From Marinobacter xestospongiae (GTDB lineage Bacteria > Pseudomonadota > Gammaproteobacteria > Pseudomonadales > Oleiphilaceae): a DNA stretch of 64,000 nucleotides. Every line of letters begins with the position of its first letter. Position 1 is the first letter of the stretch. The position numbers and the translations under genes are program-made. The notes under the pieces were generated by a model, which was given only the letters and a program-made list of their open reading frames with translations, did no database searches and had not been told where the DNA came from. The stretch lies in the NCBI RefSeq assembly GCF_023156385.1, contig NZ_JAKZAK010000009.1, positions 62,001 to 126,000 on the forward strand. Direction: 5' to 3'. Below, piece by piece: positions 7,883 to 15,834 of the stretch.

Positions 7883-9292
7883 TCAGCGGCATTGCACCAG
7901 ATCCGCCAGCGTGGCGATCGCCGCCTCCTGGCTGTCGTTCCAGGGGTGACCAAAGTTCAGCCGGACACAATGGCCAAACCCCCGGGTGGCGGAAAACATC
8001 GGCCCCGGTGCCAGCCCGATCCCCCGCTCGGAGGCCGCCCGGAACAGCGCCAGCACATCGTTGCCCGGTGGCAGTTCCAGCCACAGGAAATAACCGCCGG
8101 TGGGTCGGCTGACCCGCACCTGCGGGGGAAAGTAACGGTCAATGGCCGCCAGCATCCGGTTCTTCTGGGTTTCCAGGCTGCTGCGAAGCCCCCGCAAGTG
8201 GCGGTCAAAACCACCATGTTCCAGGTAGTCGGCCAGGGCCGCCTGGGCCGGCACCGACGCCGACAGGGTGGTCATCAGCTTCAGCCGCTGAACCGTCTCC
8301 AGGTAGCAGCCGGCAGACACCCACCCCACCCGATAGCCCGGCGCCAGACACTTGGAGAACGAGCTGCAGTGCATCACCAGGCCGTCGCGATCAAATGCCT
8401 TGGCCGGCACCGGCGCTTCCCGGCTGAAGTAGAGCTCGCCGTAGACATCGTCCTCAATCAGTGGAATCTGGTGGCGGTGTAACAGCTCCACCAACTGGCG
8501 CTTGTGATCCGCCGGCATCGACGCGCCGGTTGGGTTCTGGAAGTTAGTCATGAACCAGCAGGCCTTGATGTCGTGCTGATCCAGCGCCTGCTCCAGTACA
8601 CCCAGGTCAACGCCGGTAGCGGCACGCACCGGAATCTCCACCGCCTGCAGCTGTAACCGTTCCAGGACCTGCAGGCAGGCGTAGAAGGCCGGCGCCTCGA
8701 TGGCAACCAGGTCACCGGGTTTGGTGACCGCCTGCAGGCACAGGTTGAGAGCTTCCAGCGCGCCGTCGGTCACCAGCACTTCCTCCACCGGCACCGACAC
8801 CCCGGAAATGGCATAGCGCACCGCGATCTGGCGGCGCAGGCTGTGGTTGCCAGGCGGCAGGTCGGCCACCACCGAGCGCAGATCCATCAGCCGAGTGGCC
8901 TTGGCCATGGAGCGGGCCAGCCGCTGCATCGGAAACAGCGTGGGACAGGGAAAGGCCGAGCCAAACGGTACCTGGGACGCCTCCCGCATGGAGCGCAGCA
9001 CCGAGAACACCAGTTCGCTGACATCGACGCTGGTGCGCTGGGTTTCGTCGTAGCCCGCCGCCGGTTCGGGCAGCGAGTGGGAGGTCAGGCTGGTGACAAA
9101 ATAGCCGGATTTGGGACGGGCATAGATCAGCCCCATGTTTTCCAGCAGGTAGTAGGCCCGGAACACCGTCGACGGACTGACCTTGTAAGTGCGGCTGGCC
9201 AGGCGCACCGAGGGGATGCGCTGACCAGGCTGGAGGGTGCCATCGCGGATCAGTTCAGCCAGATCGTGGGCCAGTTGCTCGAATCGCTTCAC
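7883..9292 (-). CDS. MocR/PdxR-type GntR-aminotransferase transcriptional regulator
   Basis: A 469-residue fusion. The N-terminal winged helix of the GntR family (LAELIRDGTLQPGQRIPSVR and VSPSTVFRAYYLLENMGLI) is joined to a class-I aminotransferase fold. The fold has the NPTG motif (FQNPTGASMPADH), EDDVYGELYF, and the pyridoxal-phosphate lysine in CSSFSKCLAPGYRVGW. MocR proteins usually sense PLP or amino-acid-derived ligands and control a nearby gene. I chose the GTG at 9292 because the longer frame to 9340 would run into the upstream flavoprotein gene and begins with low-complexity residues; the ribosome-binding site is weak in either case. Its target is unknown. Confidence 0.88.
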   Translation of the reverse strand: MKRFEQLAHDLAELIRDGTLQPGQRIPSVRLASRTYKVSPSTVFRAYYLLENMGLIYARPKSGYFVTSLTSHSLPEPAAGYDETQRTSVDVSELVFSVLRSMREASQVPFGSAFPCPTLFPMQRLARSMAKATRLMDLRSVVADLPPGNHSLRRQIAVRYAISGVSVPVEEVLVTDGALEALNLCLQAVTKPGDLVAIEAPAFYACLQVLERLQLQAVEIPVRAATGVDLGVLEQALDQHDIKACWFMTNFQNPTGASMPADHKRQLVELLHRHQIPLIEDDVYGELYFSREAPVPAKAFDRDGLVMHCSSFSKCLAPGYRVGWVSAGCYLETVQRLKLMTTLSASVPAQAALADYLEHGGFDRHLRGLRSSLETQKNRMLAAIDRYFPPQVRVSRPTGGYFLWLELPPGNDVLALFRAASERGIGLAPGPMFSATRGFGHCVRLNFGHPWNDSQEAAIATLADLVQCR

Positions 9293-9321
9293 TGCCGAAT
9301 TCCGTCTGTGGGCCGAATACC

Positions 9322-10764
9322 TCAGGCGCCGGGCCCGCAATCCAGGCAGCGCTCGACCATCTCCGGCCCGATGTGCAGTTTGTGGTTGAGGTCCCGTAAC
9401 GCGGTGCGGACGCCTTCCTCGATCACCGGGTGGTAGAACGGCATCGCCAGCATCTCGCTCACCGTCATCCGCTGCTGCGCCGCCCAGGCCAGCAGGTGCC
9501 CCAGGTGTTCCGCCGCCGGCCCGAACATCTCGGCGCCCAGAAACAGCCCCGAACCCTGCTCGCCGTATACCCGCAACAGGCCACGATTACGCCCCATCAC
9601 CCGGCTGCGGCCCTGGTCTTCAAAGGACGCTTCGCCAACGGCGTAACACGACCGACACTGCGCCGCCACCTGGTCAATGGTCAGCCCCACGGTGGCGATC
9701 TGGGGATCGGTGAACACCACCGCCAGTGGCAGTCGCCGCAAACCGGCGCGGACGTCAGGATACCGGCCGGCGTTGTCGCCGGCAATGCGGCCCTCATCGG
9801 CGGCCTCATGCAGCAGCGGCAAGTCGTTATTGGCATCGCCGGCGATGAATATGTGACTGTCGCCACAGCGCAGGGTGAAGCGATCAAACCGGGGTGTTCC
9901 CCGCTCATCCAGGTCAATACCGGCGTTCTCGATCGCAAGATTGTCGACATTGGCACGACGCCCGGTAGCCGCCAGCAGATAGTCAAAGGTCTCGGTGACC
10001 TCACCACTCTCGGCGTCCTCGAAGGTAATCGCCACGCCCTCGTCGGTACGGGCGATGGTCTGGACATCCGCATCCGGGTCCAGAGGAAAAGCCTGGTTGA
10101 ACGTCTTCAGCGCGTAGTCGCGGATCTGCGGATCGCGAATGGGGCCAACGCCGCCCCCGACACCGAACATCCGTACCCGCACACCCAGCCGGCTGAGCGC
10201 CTGCCCCAGCTCCAGACCGATAACGCCGGGACCGAACACCGCTACCGAAGCCGGCAAGTGTGTCAACTCAAACAGATCGTCGTTGACCAGCAGGCGGTCA
10301 CCGGCAGCCTTGAGAAACCCGGGCACATTGGGACGAGAACCGGTGGCAATCACGATACGCTCCGCCTCAAGCACCAGGCAGTCATCAATCTGCAGGCGAT
10401 GGCTATCCAGAAACCGGGCTCGCCCCCAGATACGATGGTGCGGATCAAAGCCCGCCACCGCCTCTTCCACGAAGCCAACAAAACGGTCGCGCTCTTCCCG
10501 CACCCGCGCCATCACCGCAGCGCCATCGATCACCGGCTCACCGCCGACCACACCAAACACCGAAGCCTGGCGCACGCTGTGGGCGGCATCCGCGGCAGCA
10601 ATCAACAGCTTGCTGGGCATGCAGCCAACCCGTGCGCAGGTCGTGCCGTAGGCCTCCCCTTCGATCAGGGCCAGGCTGTCCGTGTGCCGACGCGCACGCC
10701 GGTAGGCCCCCATACCCGCGGTTCCGGTACCAATAATCGCCACATCCACTCGACGCGTTTCCAC
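9322..10764 (-). CDS. Dihydrolipoamide-dehydrogenase-like pyridine nucleotide-disulfide oxidoreductase
   Basis: A 480-residue flavoprotein with an FAD-binding motif ([19 protein letters not shown]), the redox-active disulfide in [12 protein letters not shown] (Cys-x4-Cys), an NAD(P)-binding segment ([22 protein letters not shown]), a second FAD motif ([19 protein letters not shown]) and the C-terminal acid-base pair in [12 protein letters not shown]. It catalyses thiol-disulfide exchange with pyridine nucleotides. No 2-oxoacid dehydrogenase subunits lie nearby, so it resembles the stand-alone Lpd3-type enzymes rather than a complex E3. It is read ahead of the MocR gene, with a 29-base gap, and the two may be co-transcribed. 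Confidence 0.88.
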   Translation of the reverse strand: METRRVDVAIIGTGTAGMGAYRRARRHTDSLALIEGEAYGTTCARVGCMPSKLLIAAADAAHSVRQASVFGVVGGEPVIDGAAVMARVREERDRFVGFVEEAVAGFDPHHRIWGRARFLDSHRLQIDDCLVLEAERIVIATGSRPNVPGFLKAAGDRLLVNDDLFELTHLPASVAVFGPGVIGLELGQALSRLGVRVRMFGVGGGVGPIRDPQIRDYALKTFNQAFPLDPDADVQTIARTDEGVAITFEDAESGEVTETFDYLLAATGRRANVDNLAIENAGIDLDERGTPRFDRFTLRCGDSHIFIAGDANNDLPLLHEAADEGRIAGDNAGRYPDVRAGLRRLPLAVVFTDPQIATVGLTIDQVAAQCRSCYAVGEASFEDQGRSRVMGRNRGLLRVYGEQGSGLFLGAEMFGPAAEHLGHLLAWAAQQRMTVSEMLAMPFYHPVIEEGVRTALRDLNHKLHIGPEMVERCLDCGPGA

Positions 10765-10913
10765 GAAGCCACCTCCTTAATCAGTCCGTTACCAATCGCA
10801 GGAGACCTTGGCGCTGACACGGGACATTTTTACCCCACAGGACTATCCTTGGCGTTCTGCCCCGCGGCAGCCGAGATCCCCCAAAGTCATTGCATCAAGA
10901 GACACCACAAATC

Positions 10914-11573
10914 ATGGAAAGTTACTGGGCCGAATTTCTCACCGTCGCCATAGTTCATCTGCTGGCGGTGGCCAGTCCGGGGCCGGACTTTGCCATCATG
11001 GTACGCCAGGCGCTGTGCCAGAGCCGCCGCAACGCCCTGCTGACCGCGGTCGGTATTGGCGCCGGCATTCTGGTTCATGTCACCTATTCATTGCTGGGCA
11101 TTGGCCTGCTGATCCAGCAGTCGCTGATCCTGTTCAGCGTTCTCAAGGTCGTCGGGGCCCTTTACCTGACCTGGATCGCCATCCAGTGCCTGCGCTCCAA
11201 GGGCGGTGGCGTCCATGTCGATACCAGCAACGCCCAGAGCCAGAGCGGCCCGGCGGCGTTCCGCCTCGGCTTTCTGACCAACGCACTTAACCCCAAGGCA
11301 ACGCTGTTCTTCGTCTCGCTGTTTTCGGTACTGATCAGCCCGGAAACCCCCACCACCATTCAGGCCGCCTACGGCGTTTACATCGCCATGGCCACCGGCA
11401 TCTGGTTCACCCTGGTGGCAACCTTCTTCACTCTGCCGCGGGTGCGCCGGGGCTTCAACCGCTTCGGCATCTGGCTGGACCGGATGATGGGAGGCATTCT
11501 GCTCCTGCTGGCAGGGCAACTGCTGTTCTCGACCGTGGCGGGTGCCAGCGAAGCACCGGCGGCGGGGAAGTAG
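10914..11573 (+). CDS. LysE/RhtB-family amino acid exporter
   Basis: A 219-residue protein of the LysE/RhtB translocator family with about six transmembrane helices. The family signature near the N-terminus, HLLAVASPGPDFAIMVRQAL, is clear, as is FLTNALNPKATLFFVSLF in the middle. These carriers export amino acids or related metabolites across the inner membrane; the substrate cannot be predicted. The ATG at 10914 is chosen over an in-frame TTG at 10890. It is divergent from the flavoprotein gene at 10764 and ends directly before a tandem-repeat tract. Confidence 0.9.
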   Translation: MESYWAEFLTVAIVHLLAVASPGPDFAIMVRQALCQSRRNALLTAVGIGAGILVHVTYSLLGIGLLIQQSLILFSVLKVVGALYLTWIAIQCLRSKGGGVHVDTSNAQSQSGPAAFRLGFLTNALNPKATLFFVSLFSVLISPETPTTIQAAYGVYIAMATGIWFTLVATFFTLPRVRRGFNRFGIWLDRMMGGILLLLAGQLLFSTVAGASEAPAAGK

Positions 11574-11575
11574 CG

Positions 11576-11650
11576 AGTTAAGGGACGATGATTAGAGGGC
11601 CTCGGATTAAAGGGCCTAGGATTAAAAGACCGCTGATTAAAGGACTACCG
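11576..11650. repeat. Five-unit 15-bp tandem repeat
   Basis: Five consecutive 15-bp units start two bases after the LysE-family stop. Examples: ATTAGAGGGCCTCGG (11591), ATTAAAGGGCCTAGG (11606), ATTAAAAGACCGCTG (11621) and ATTAAAGGACTACCG (11636); the first unit at 11576 is degenerate. The spacing is exact although the sequence has drifted. Confidence 0.7.
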
Positions 11651-11653
11651 GCC

Positions 11654-11702
11654 CGTTCGCTTTGCGGGCCCGGCCAGCGTGACCAGTCCTGCAAAGCGAA
11701 CG
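11654..11702. terminator. 12-bp perfect inverted repeat between convergent genes
   Basis: CGTTCGCTTTGC (11654-11665) and GCAAAGCGAACG (11691-11702) are perfect inverted repeats with a GC-rich loop that can itself pair (GGCCCG with CGGGCC). Placed between the ends of the LysE-family gene and the DAHP synthase gene, it probably acts as a bidirectional transcription stop, though no long U-tract follows. Confidence 0.5.
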
Positions 11703-11714
11703 CCGGCGCAGACG

Positions 11715-12794
11715 TCAGAGCGAACGCAGCAGGGCTTCGGTCTGCGCCCAGCCCAGGCAGGGGTCGGTCAGCGAACACCCGTAGATCAGCTCATCACCGT
11801 CGTTCTGGCGCCCCGGTTCGAGGAAGCTCTCCAGCATCAACCCGCGAATAAAGCCGTTACCCGCGGCTTTCTGGGCCATCACTTCACGGGCAATGTCCAG
11901 CTGGCGCTCCGCCTGCTTGCGGGCGTTGTCGTGACTGCAATCGACCATCACCGCCGGTGACAGTCCGGCAGCGGTCAGGGCATCAACCGCCTCGGCAATG
12001 CTGTCCGCATCGTAATTGGTGATGCCGCGTCCACCCCGCAGCACCAGATGGGTATCGGGGTTGCCGTCGGTGGTGATCATCGCCGGCACACCCTCACCGG
12101 TCATGCCGAGCCGGTGGTGACTGTGGGCGGCGGACTTCATCGCATTGATCGCCACCGCCATGCCACCGTCAGTGCCGTTCTTGAAGCCCACTGGCATGGG
12201 CAGGCCACTGACCATTTCCCGGTGAATCTGTGACTCGGTGGTGCGGGCGCCGATGGCAGTCCAGCTCACCAGGTCCGCCAGGTAATCCATCGCCAGCGGG
12301 CTCAGCGCCTCGGTGGCCACCGGCAGCCCCAGCTGGGCCAGGTTCAGCAGCAGTCGACGGGAACGGATCAGGCCCTGGTGCAGGTCGCCGTCACCGGTGC
12401 GCTCGGGGTCATACAGCAGGCCTTTCCAGCCAACGGTGGTACGGGGTTTCTCCAGGTAGGCCCGCATCACAATCAGGAAACGGTCACTGACATCGTCGGC
12501 CAGAGCGGCCAGCTTCTCGCCGTATTCCAGCGCGGCAACTTCGTCGTGGATGGAGCAGGGCCCAATCACCACCAGGGTGCGGGGATCGTCACCGGCCAGC
12601 ACCCGACGGATTGCCTCACGGTGCTGGTGGATCTGCTCGGCCAGCACCGCCGGCAGCGGCAGGTCATGGCGCAGCTGGGCGGGGGTGGGCAGGATCATGG
12701 CGCATCCTCGTTGGTCGTCGGTGGAGTCTGTCGTCGGCACGGCCTGGTGCTGGGCGGAGGATTCCAGGGTGTCGATGTGCAGCGGCATGTTCAT
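11715..12794 (-). CDS. 3-deoxy-7-phosphoheptulonate (DAHP) synthase, class I
   Basis: A 359-residue class-I DAHP synthase, which condenses phosphoenolpyruvate and erythrose 4-phosphate as the first step of aromatic amino acid synthesis. Family blocks are VVIGPCSIHD, YLEKPRTTVGWKG, VATEALSP, IGARTTESQIHREMVSGL and VDCSHDNARK. Length and blocks match the AroF/AroG/AroH group; which feedback type (Phe, Tyr or Trp) is not decidable here. About 40 extra N-terminal residues come before the usual core. Upstream lie a Phe/Trp/Tyr-codon leader peptide and a terminator, so transcription is very probably attenuated by aromatic aminoacyl-tRNA supply. Confidence 0.95.
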   Translation of the reverse strand: MNMPLHIDTLESSAQHQAVPTTDSTDDQRGCAMILPTPAQLRHDLPLPAVLAEQIHQHREAIRRVLAGDDPRTLVVIGPCSIHDEVAALEYGEKLAALADDVSDRFLIVMRAYLEKPRTTVGWKGLLYDPERTGDGDLHQGLIRSRRLLLNLAQLGLPVATEALSPLAMDYLADLVSWTAIGARTTESQIHREMVSGLPMPVGFKNGTDGGMAVAINAMKSAAHSHHRLGMTGEGVPAMITTDGNPDTHLVLRGGRGITNYDADSIAEAVDALTAAGLSPAVMVDCSHDNARKQAERQLDIAREVMAQKAAGNGFIRGLMLESFLEPGRQNDGDELIYGCSLTDPCLGWAQTEALLRSL

Positions 12795-12825
12795 GTCAGT
12801 GTTTCCGTTTCCCTAGGTCAGAATC

Positions 12826-12862
12826 AAAAAAGCCCCGGCTGGGCTACCAGTCGGGGCTTTTT
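12826..12862 (-). terminator. Attenuator terminator of the DAHP synthase leader
   Basis: GCCCCGGCTGG (12832-12842) and CCAGTCGGGGC (12847-12857) form an 11-bp stem with a 4-base loop, flanked by runs of A and T that give a strong U-tract on the minus strand. It lies within the DAHP synthase leader, 32 bases before the start codon, and no other gene ends here, so it is read as an attenuator. Confidence 0.85.
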
Positions 12863-12872
12863 CGAGTCCGGT

Positions 12873-12899
12873 GGCAGCCTGGGTGTCTGCCGGGCTGCC
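12873..12899 (-). promoter_or_regulatory. Leader hairpin upstream of the attenuator (pause/antiterminator arm)
   Basis: GGCAGCC (12873-12879) and GGCTGCC (12893-12899) form a perfect 7-bp stem between the leader peptide stop and the terminator. This is where a pause or alternative hairpin sits in amino-acid attenuators. The exact alternative pairing was not folded. Confidence 0.5.
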
Positions 12900-12926
12900 T
12901 TCCTCGTGTTGTTCGTTGATGAAGAT

Positions 12927-13061
12927 CTATGGGCGGCCCGGGCTCTGGCTAAAATAAAAGCCATAACCAAACCACCAAAAAAACACAGCAGCGACCGCAG
13001 CTGCCGCCTTGGCGAAAGCTGTAGAAACATTCAATTGACAGGTCGAGTGTGTGGTCTTCAT
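12927..13061 (-). CDS. Aromatic-rich leader peptide of the DAHP synthase attenuator
   Basis: A 44-codon reading frame, ATG at 13061 and TAG at 12927-12929. Codons 27-37 encode FFWWFGYGFYF: five Phe, two Trp and two Tyr in eleven residues. The stop is followed by a 7-bp hairpin and then a strong intrinsic terminator directly ahead of the DAHP synthase start. This is the layout of classical ribosome-mediated attenuators such as pheL and trpL, but with codons for all three end products of the pathway. The Shine-Dalgarno sequence is weak (GATGAG), and a possible promoter (TTGCAA ... TATATA) lies so close that the true start could be elsewhere in the same frame. Confidence 0.85.
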   Translation of the reverse strand: MKTTHSTCQLNVSTAFAKAAAAVAAVFFWWFGYGFYFSQSPGRP

Positions 13062-13139
13062 GCTCATCAATATATAACCCGGGTTTCACCCATTGCAACC
13101 CGTTTGCTCCAAATAATCGAATTGCAGCCGGACGTTCCC

Positions 13140-13907
13140 ATGGCCCTGTCACGAATTGTTGCCTTCTCACTGTGCCTGCTCAGCCTGGTCGCTACCACCG
13201 ATGCAGCCACCCGCACCCACCAGCTCAGCAACCGCCCCGCCGATGATGTGGCGCAACAGTTGAAAGAACTGTACCCCCGCGACCAGGCCGCCATCACCAG
13301 CCACGGTCAGCAGTTGATCATCCGCGCTGACGACAGCATTCTCGATGAAATCGACCAGCTCATCGACACCATGGACGTCGCCGTTGCCCAGCTCCGCATC
13401 ACCATCCGCAGTGGTGGCAACGATCACCGCCATGGCAGCGGCGCCGGTGCCAGCGCCCGCGACAGCCAGGTCACCCTCAGCGCCGGCAGCCGCACCATAA
13501 GCACCGAGCGTCAACGGGAACAGTCACTGGTGATCCAGGACGGCCAGTCCGCCCACATCAACTCCGGCCAGGTACGCGCCCTCCCCGTGGCGATCCAGGG
13601 GGGACGCAATCCGGCCGTGCTCTATCAGCAGGTACCGATGCGGCGGGGCTTTGTGGTAACGCCACGACTGATTTCCCGGCAACAGGTGGAACTGAGCGTC
13701 ATGGCGTTTGACGACCTGCCCCAGGACGACCAGCCGGGGTTCGAGACCGAGGCGGTGATGACCTCGCGGCGGGTGGCACCGGGCACCTGGGTGGAGCTGG
13801 GCAGTACCGAGACCACCCGCAAGCACCAGCAACAGGGCATCGTCTATCAGGTCGGCGGCGACAGCCGTGATCAGCAGCGTTTTGAAGTACGGGTGGATGT
13901 GCTGTAG
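13140..13907 (+). CDS. Secreted secretin_N-like protein of unknown function
   Basis: 255 residues from the ATG at 13140; longer upstream frames only run antisense to the DAHP synthase gene. The signal peptide is LSRIVAFSLCLLSLVATTDAA. The mature N-terminus (THQLSNRPADDVAQQLKELYP and QLIIRADDSILDEIDQLIDTMD) resembles the short N-domain repeat of type II/III secretins (NolW-like), and the C-terminal half is beta-rich (RRGFVVTPRLISRQQVELSVM). It lacks the secretin pore domain, so it is not itself a secretin. It probably acts in the periplasm. It is divergent from the DAHP synthase leader and convergent with the next gene, with a 3-base gap. Function unknown. Confidence 0.7.
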   Translation: MALSRIVAFSLCLLSLVATTDAATRTHQLSNRPADDVAQQLKELYPRDQAAITSHGQQLIIRADDSILDEIDQLIDTMDVAVAQLRITIRSGGNDHRHGSGAGASARDSQVTLSAGSRTISTERQREQSLVIQDGQSAHINSGQVRALPVAIQGGRNPAVLYQQVPMRRGFVVTPRLISRQQVELSVMAFDDLPQDDQPGFETEAVMTSRRVAPGTWVELGSTETTRKHQQQGIVYQVGGDSRDQQRFEVRVDVL

Positions 13908-13910
13908 CGC

Positions 13911-14393
13911 TCAGCCCCGCAACAGGCAGGCCTTGGCCTCATTGAGTTGCGCCGCCAGGTAATCGCTGCCGCCCCGGTCCGGGTGCAGCTTTTGCATCAG
14001 CCGGCGGTGGGCGGCAATGACCTCCTCCCGACTGCAGTCGCTGGCCACGCCCAGGATCTGGCAGGCCTCCTGGCGGGTCATGGCCCCGGCCCGCGGCGGC
14101 GGCGACGATTCACCAGGGCCAGGGCCGGTGTCGTTGCGGCCCAGCCAGCGCTGCAGCGTCGACCAGTGTTGCAACAGCGCCGGCAGCCGGCGCAGCCACG
14201 GTAACAGGGCAGCAACACCAGCGGTGACAGCATGGATACGCCCGGTCAGCACCAGCACCGCCAGCACACCAATAAACGCCACCACGCCCCACTTCCAGAG
14301 CATTTTTCGACGCGCTTCCGGCGACAGCTCTCCCCAACGTTTGAGGATCACAAACACCGCGACAGTCAGCGCGATTCCCAGGAGCCAATGCAT
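13911..14393 (-). CDS. Membrane-anchored J-domain protein
   Basis: A 160-residue protein. The N-terminus has two hydrophobic segments (WLLGIALTVAVFVILKRW and WGVVAFIGVLAVLVLTG), a Pro/Gly-rich linker follows, and the C-terminus is a short J domain: EACQILGVASDCSREEVIAAH, RRLMQKLHPDRGGS with the HPD motif, then AQLNEAKACLL. The arrangement resembles mitochondrial TIM14/Pam18, with a membrane anchor and a C-terminal J domain. J domains stimulate the ATPase of Hsp70 (DnaK), so this may recruit DnaK to the inner membrane. The client is unknown. Confidence 0.82.
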   Translation of the reverse strand: MHWLLGIALTVAVFVILKRWGELSPEARRKMLWKWGVVAFIGVLAVLVLTGRIHAVTAGVAALLPWLRRLPALLQHWSTLQRWLGRNDTGPGPGESSPPPRAGAMTRQEACQILGVASDCSREEVIAAHRRLMQKLHPDRGGSDYLAAQLNEAKACLLRG

Positions 14394-14712
14394 GCCACCA
14401 CCCTACCCCGCCGGGGAAACGTCAATTTTCATCCCAACACCACCTGTAAGTGGTGACACCATTGGCCATCACCGACCGCCGCAGAGACTGCCACGACAGC
14501 GGCCGGAAACAAAGCTACCCAACGCTTCTGGCCAAACTGAGCGCACGGTACGTAATAACCCTGACAGGGTCGTGACAATGACATTCGACCCTGTATAGGA
14601 TGCTATCGTTTGATATAAACTTGCGGATTCTTAACCCAAAAAAAAACAGTATGGTAGCGTGACTACCCTTCAGCGCCTCCCGTACATGGATTTGTCACCC
14701 AGGATCAGAACT
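14394..14712 (+). promoter_or_regulatory. Control region of the RND efflux operon with a 31-bp inverted repeat
   Basis: 319 bases without a gene. At 14564-14594 ACAGGGTCG-N13-CGACCCTGT is a perfect 9-bp dyad. It overlaps a possible promoter, GTGACA at 14572 and TATAGG at 14594 with 16-bp spacing, about 120 bases ahead of the adaptor start. A regulator bound there would block transcription. No regulator gene adjoins the operon. Confidence 0.5.
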
Positions 14713-15834
14713 ATGCGCACAGCCTCCCGATTCGTAATCGTCCTTATTTTTCTCGGCATCGTGCTTGGCGGCATTTTCGGCTACAAGTTCTACCAGTTTG
14801 GCCAGATGCAGGAAATGTTCTCCCAGCCGCAACCTCCGGCCATTATATCGGCAACCACCGCAACCACCGAATCCTGGACACCGGCCAAGAAGGCGGTCGG
14901 CAGCACCACTGCGGTGAACGGGATCGAAATCGCCAACGAAGAGCCGGGAGTGATCGAGTCGATCCACTTCGAGTCCGGTGACAACGTCAAGAAAGGTGAA
15001 GTCCTGCTGCGTATGGATGCCGCCATTGACGAGGCCGCCCTGCGGACCCGCCGCGCCGAGGCCCAGCTGGCCGCCCAGGAATTCAATCGGGTCAGCGACC
15101 TGCTGCCGCGCCGCGCCGTGTCCCAGTCCGATTACGACAAGGCCAAGGCCAATTACGACGCTGCCCAGGCACGGGTGAATGAAGCCGAGGCGACCCTGAG
15201 CAAGAAGGTCATCCGCGCACCGTTCGACGGAACCCTGGGGCTGCGCATGGTCGACCAGGGCCAGTACCTGGCCACCGGCACACCGATCGTCGAGATCAAC
15301 ATGCTGAACCCGATCTACGTCGATTACACCCTGTCCGAGAAGGACCTGCCGCTGGTCGCCACCGGTTACGATGTTGAGGCTTCGGTGGCCGCCATCCCGG
15401 GTGAAACCTTCTCCGGCGAGGTCAGCGCCATCAATACCTCGGTCAACCCGGAAACCCGGACCGTGCGCATCCGCGCCACCATCGACAACCCGGACAACAA
15501 GCTCAAGCCAGGCATGTTCGCCACCATTTTCACCCGTCAGCCCGAGGACGTGAGCGTGGTGACCGTGCCGCAGACCGCCATCTCCTACAACACCTACGGC
15601 GACTTTGTGTTCGTGGTCGAGCCGGGCGAGAACGACCAGCTGATCGTGAACCGTCGCAGCGTCACCACCGGTGAGATCCGCGACGGCCGGGTCGCCATCA
15701 CCGATGGCCTGGACGCCGGTGAACAGGTTGTGGCCAAAGGGCTGTTGCGCCTGCGGGCCGGTCAGCACGTCACCATTCAGGAAGATCCGGCGCCTGGTCA
15801 GCAGGACGCCAGCCAGGCGGAGGCCTCTGAATAA
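14713..15834 (+). CDS. RND efflux periplasmic adaptor (membrane fusion protein)
   Basis: 373 residues from the ATG at 14713, preceded by AGGATC; an earlier frame from 14659 lacks support. One N-terminal transmembrane anchor (FVIVLIFLGIVLGGIFGYKFY) is followed by the lipoyl-like half-motifs (VIESIHFESGDNVKKGEVLLRMD and KKVIRAPFDGTLGLRMVDQGQYL), an alpha-helical hairpin between them, and the beta-barrel and membrane-proximal domains. It links the inner-membrane pump to an outer-membrane channel. The stop TAA overlaps the pump ATG by one base. No TolC/OprM-like channel gene lies in the window, so a channel encoded elsewhere is expected. Confidence 0.95.
   Translation: MRTASRFVIVLIFLGIVLGGIFGYKFYQFGQMQEMFSQPQPPAIISATTATTESWTPAKKAVGSTTAVNGIEIANEEPGVIESIHFESGDNVKKGEVLLRMDAAIDEAALRTRRAEAQLAAQEFNRVSDLLPRRAVSQSDYDKAKANYDAAQARVNEAEATLSKKVIRAPFDGTLGLRMVDQGQYLATGTPIVEINMLNPIYVDYTLSEKDLPLVATGYDVEASVAAIPGETFSGEVSAINTSVNPETRTVRIRATIDNPDNKLKPGMFATIFTRQPEDVSVVTVPQTAISYNTYGDFVFVVEPGENDQLIVNRRSVTTGEIRDGRVAITDGLDAGEQVVAKGLLRLRAGQHVTIQEDPAPGQQDASQAEASE

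Noticed and set aside
9430..10953. 507-codon plus-strand frame opposite the dihydrolipoamide-dehydrogenase-like gene
   Set aside because: Antisense shadow; no motif, no ribosome-binding site and the minus-strand gene has full catalytic motifs.
12378..13139. N-terminal extension of the secretin_N-like gene
   Set aside because: It would overlap the DAHP synthase gene, leader and attenuator on the other strand; the ATG at 13140 directly precedes a proper signal peptide.
12824..13170. Other minus-strand frames through the DAHP synthase leader, including one ending VVWLWLLF
   Set aside because: They lack starts near the leader and their aromatic codons are weaker; the frame starting at 13061 has the dense Phe/Trp/Tyr run and the correct stop distance to the terminator.
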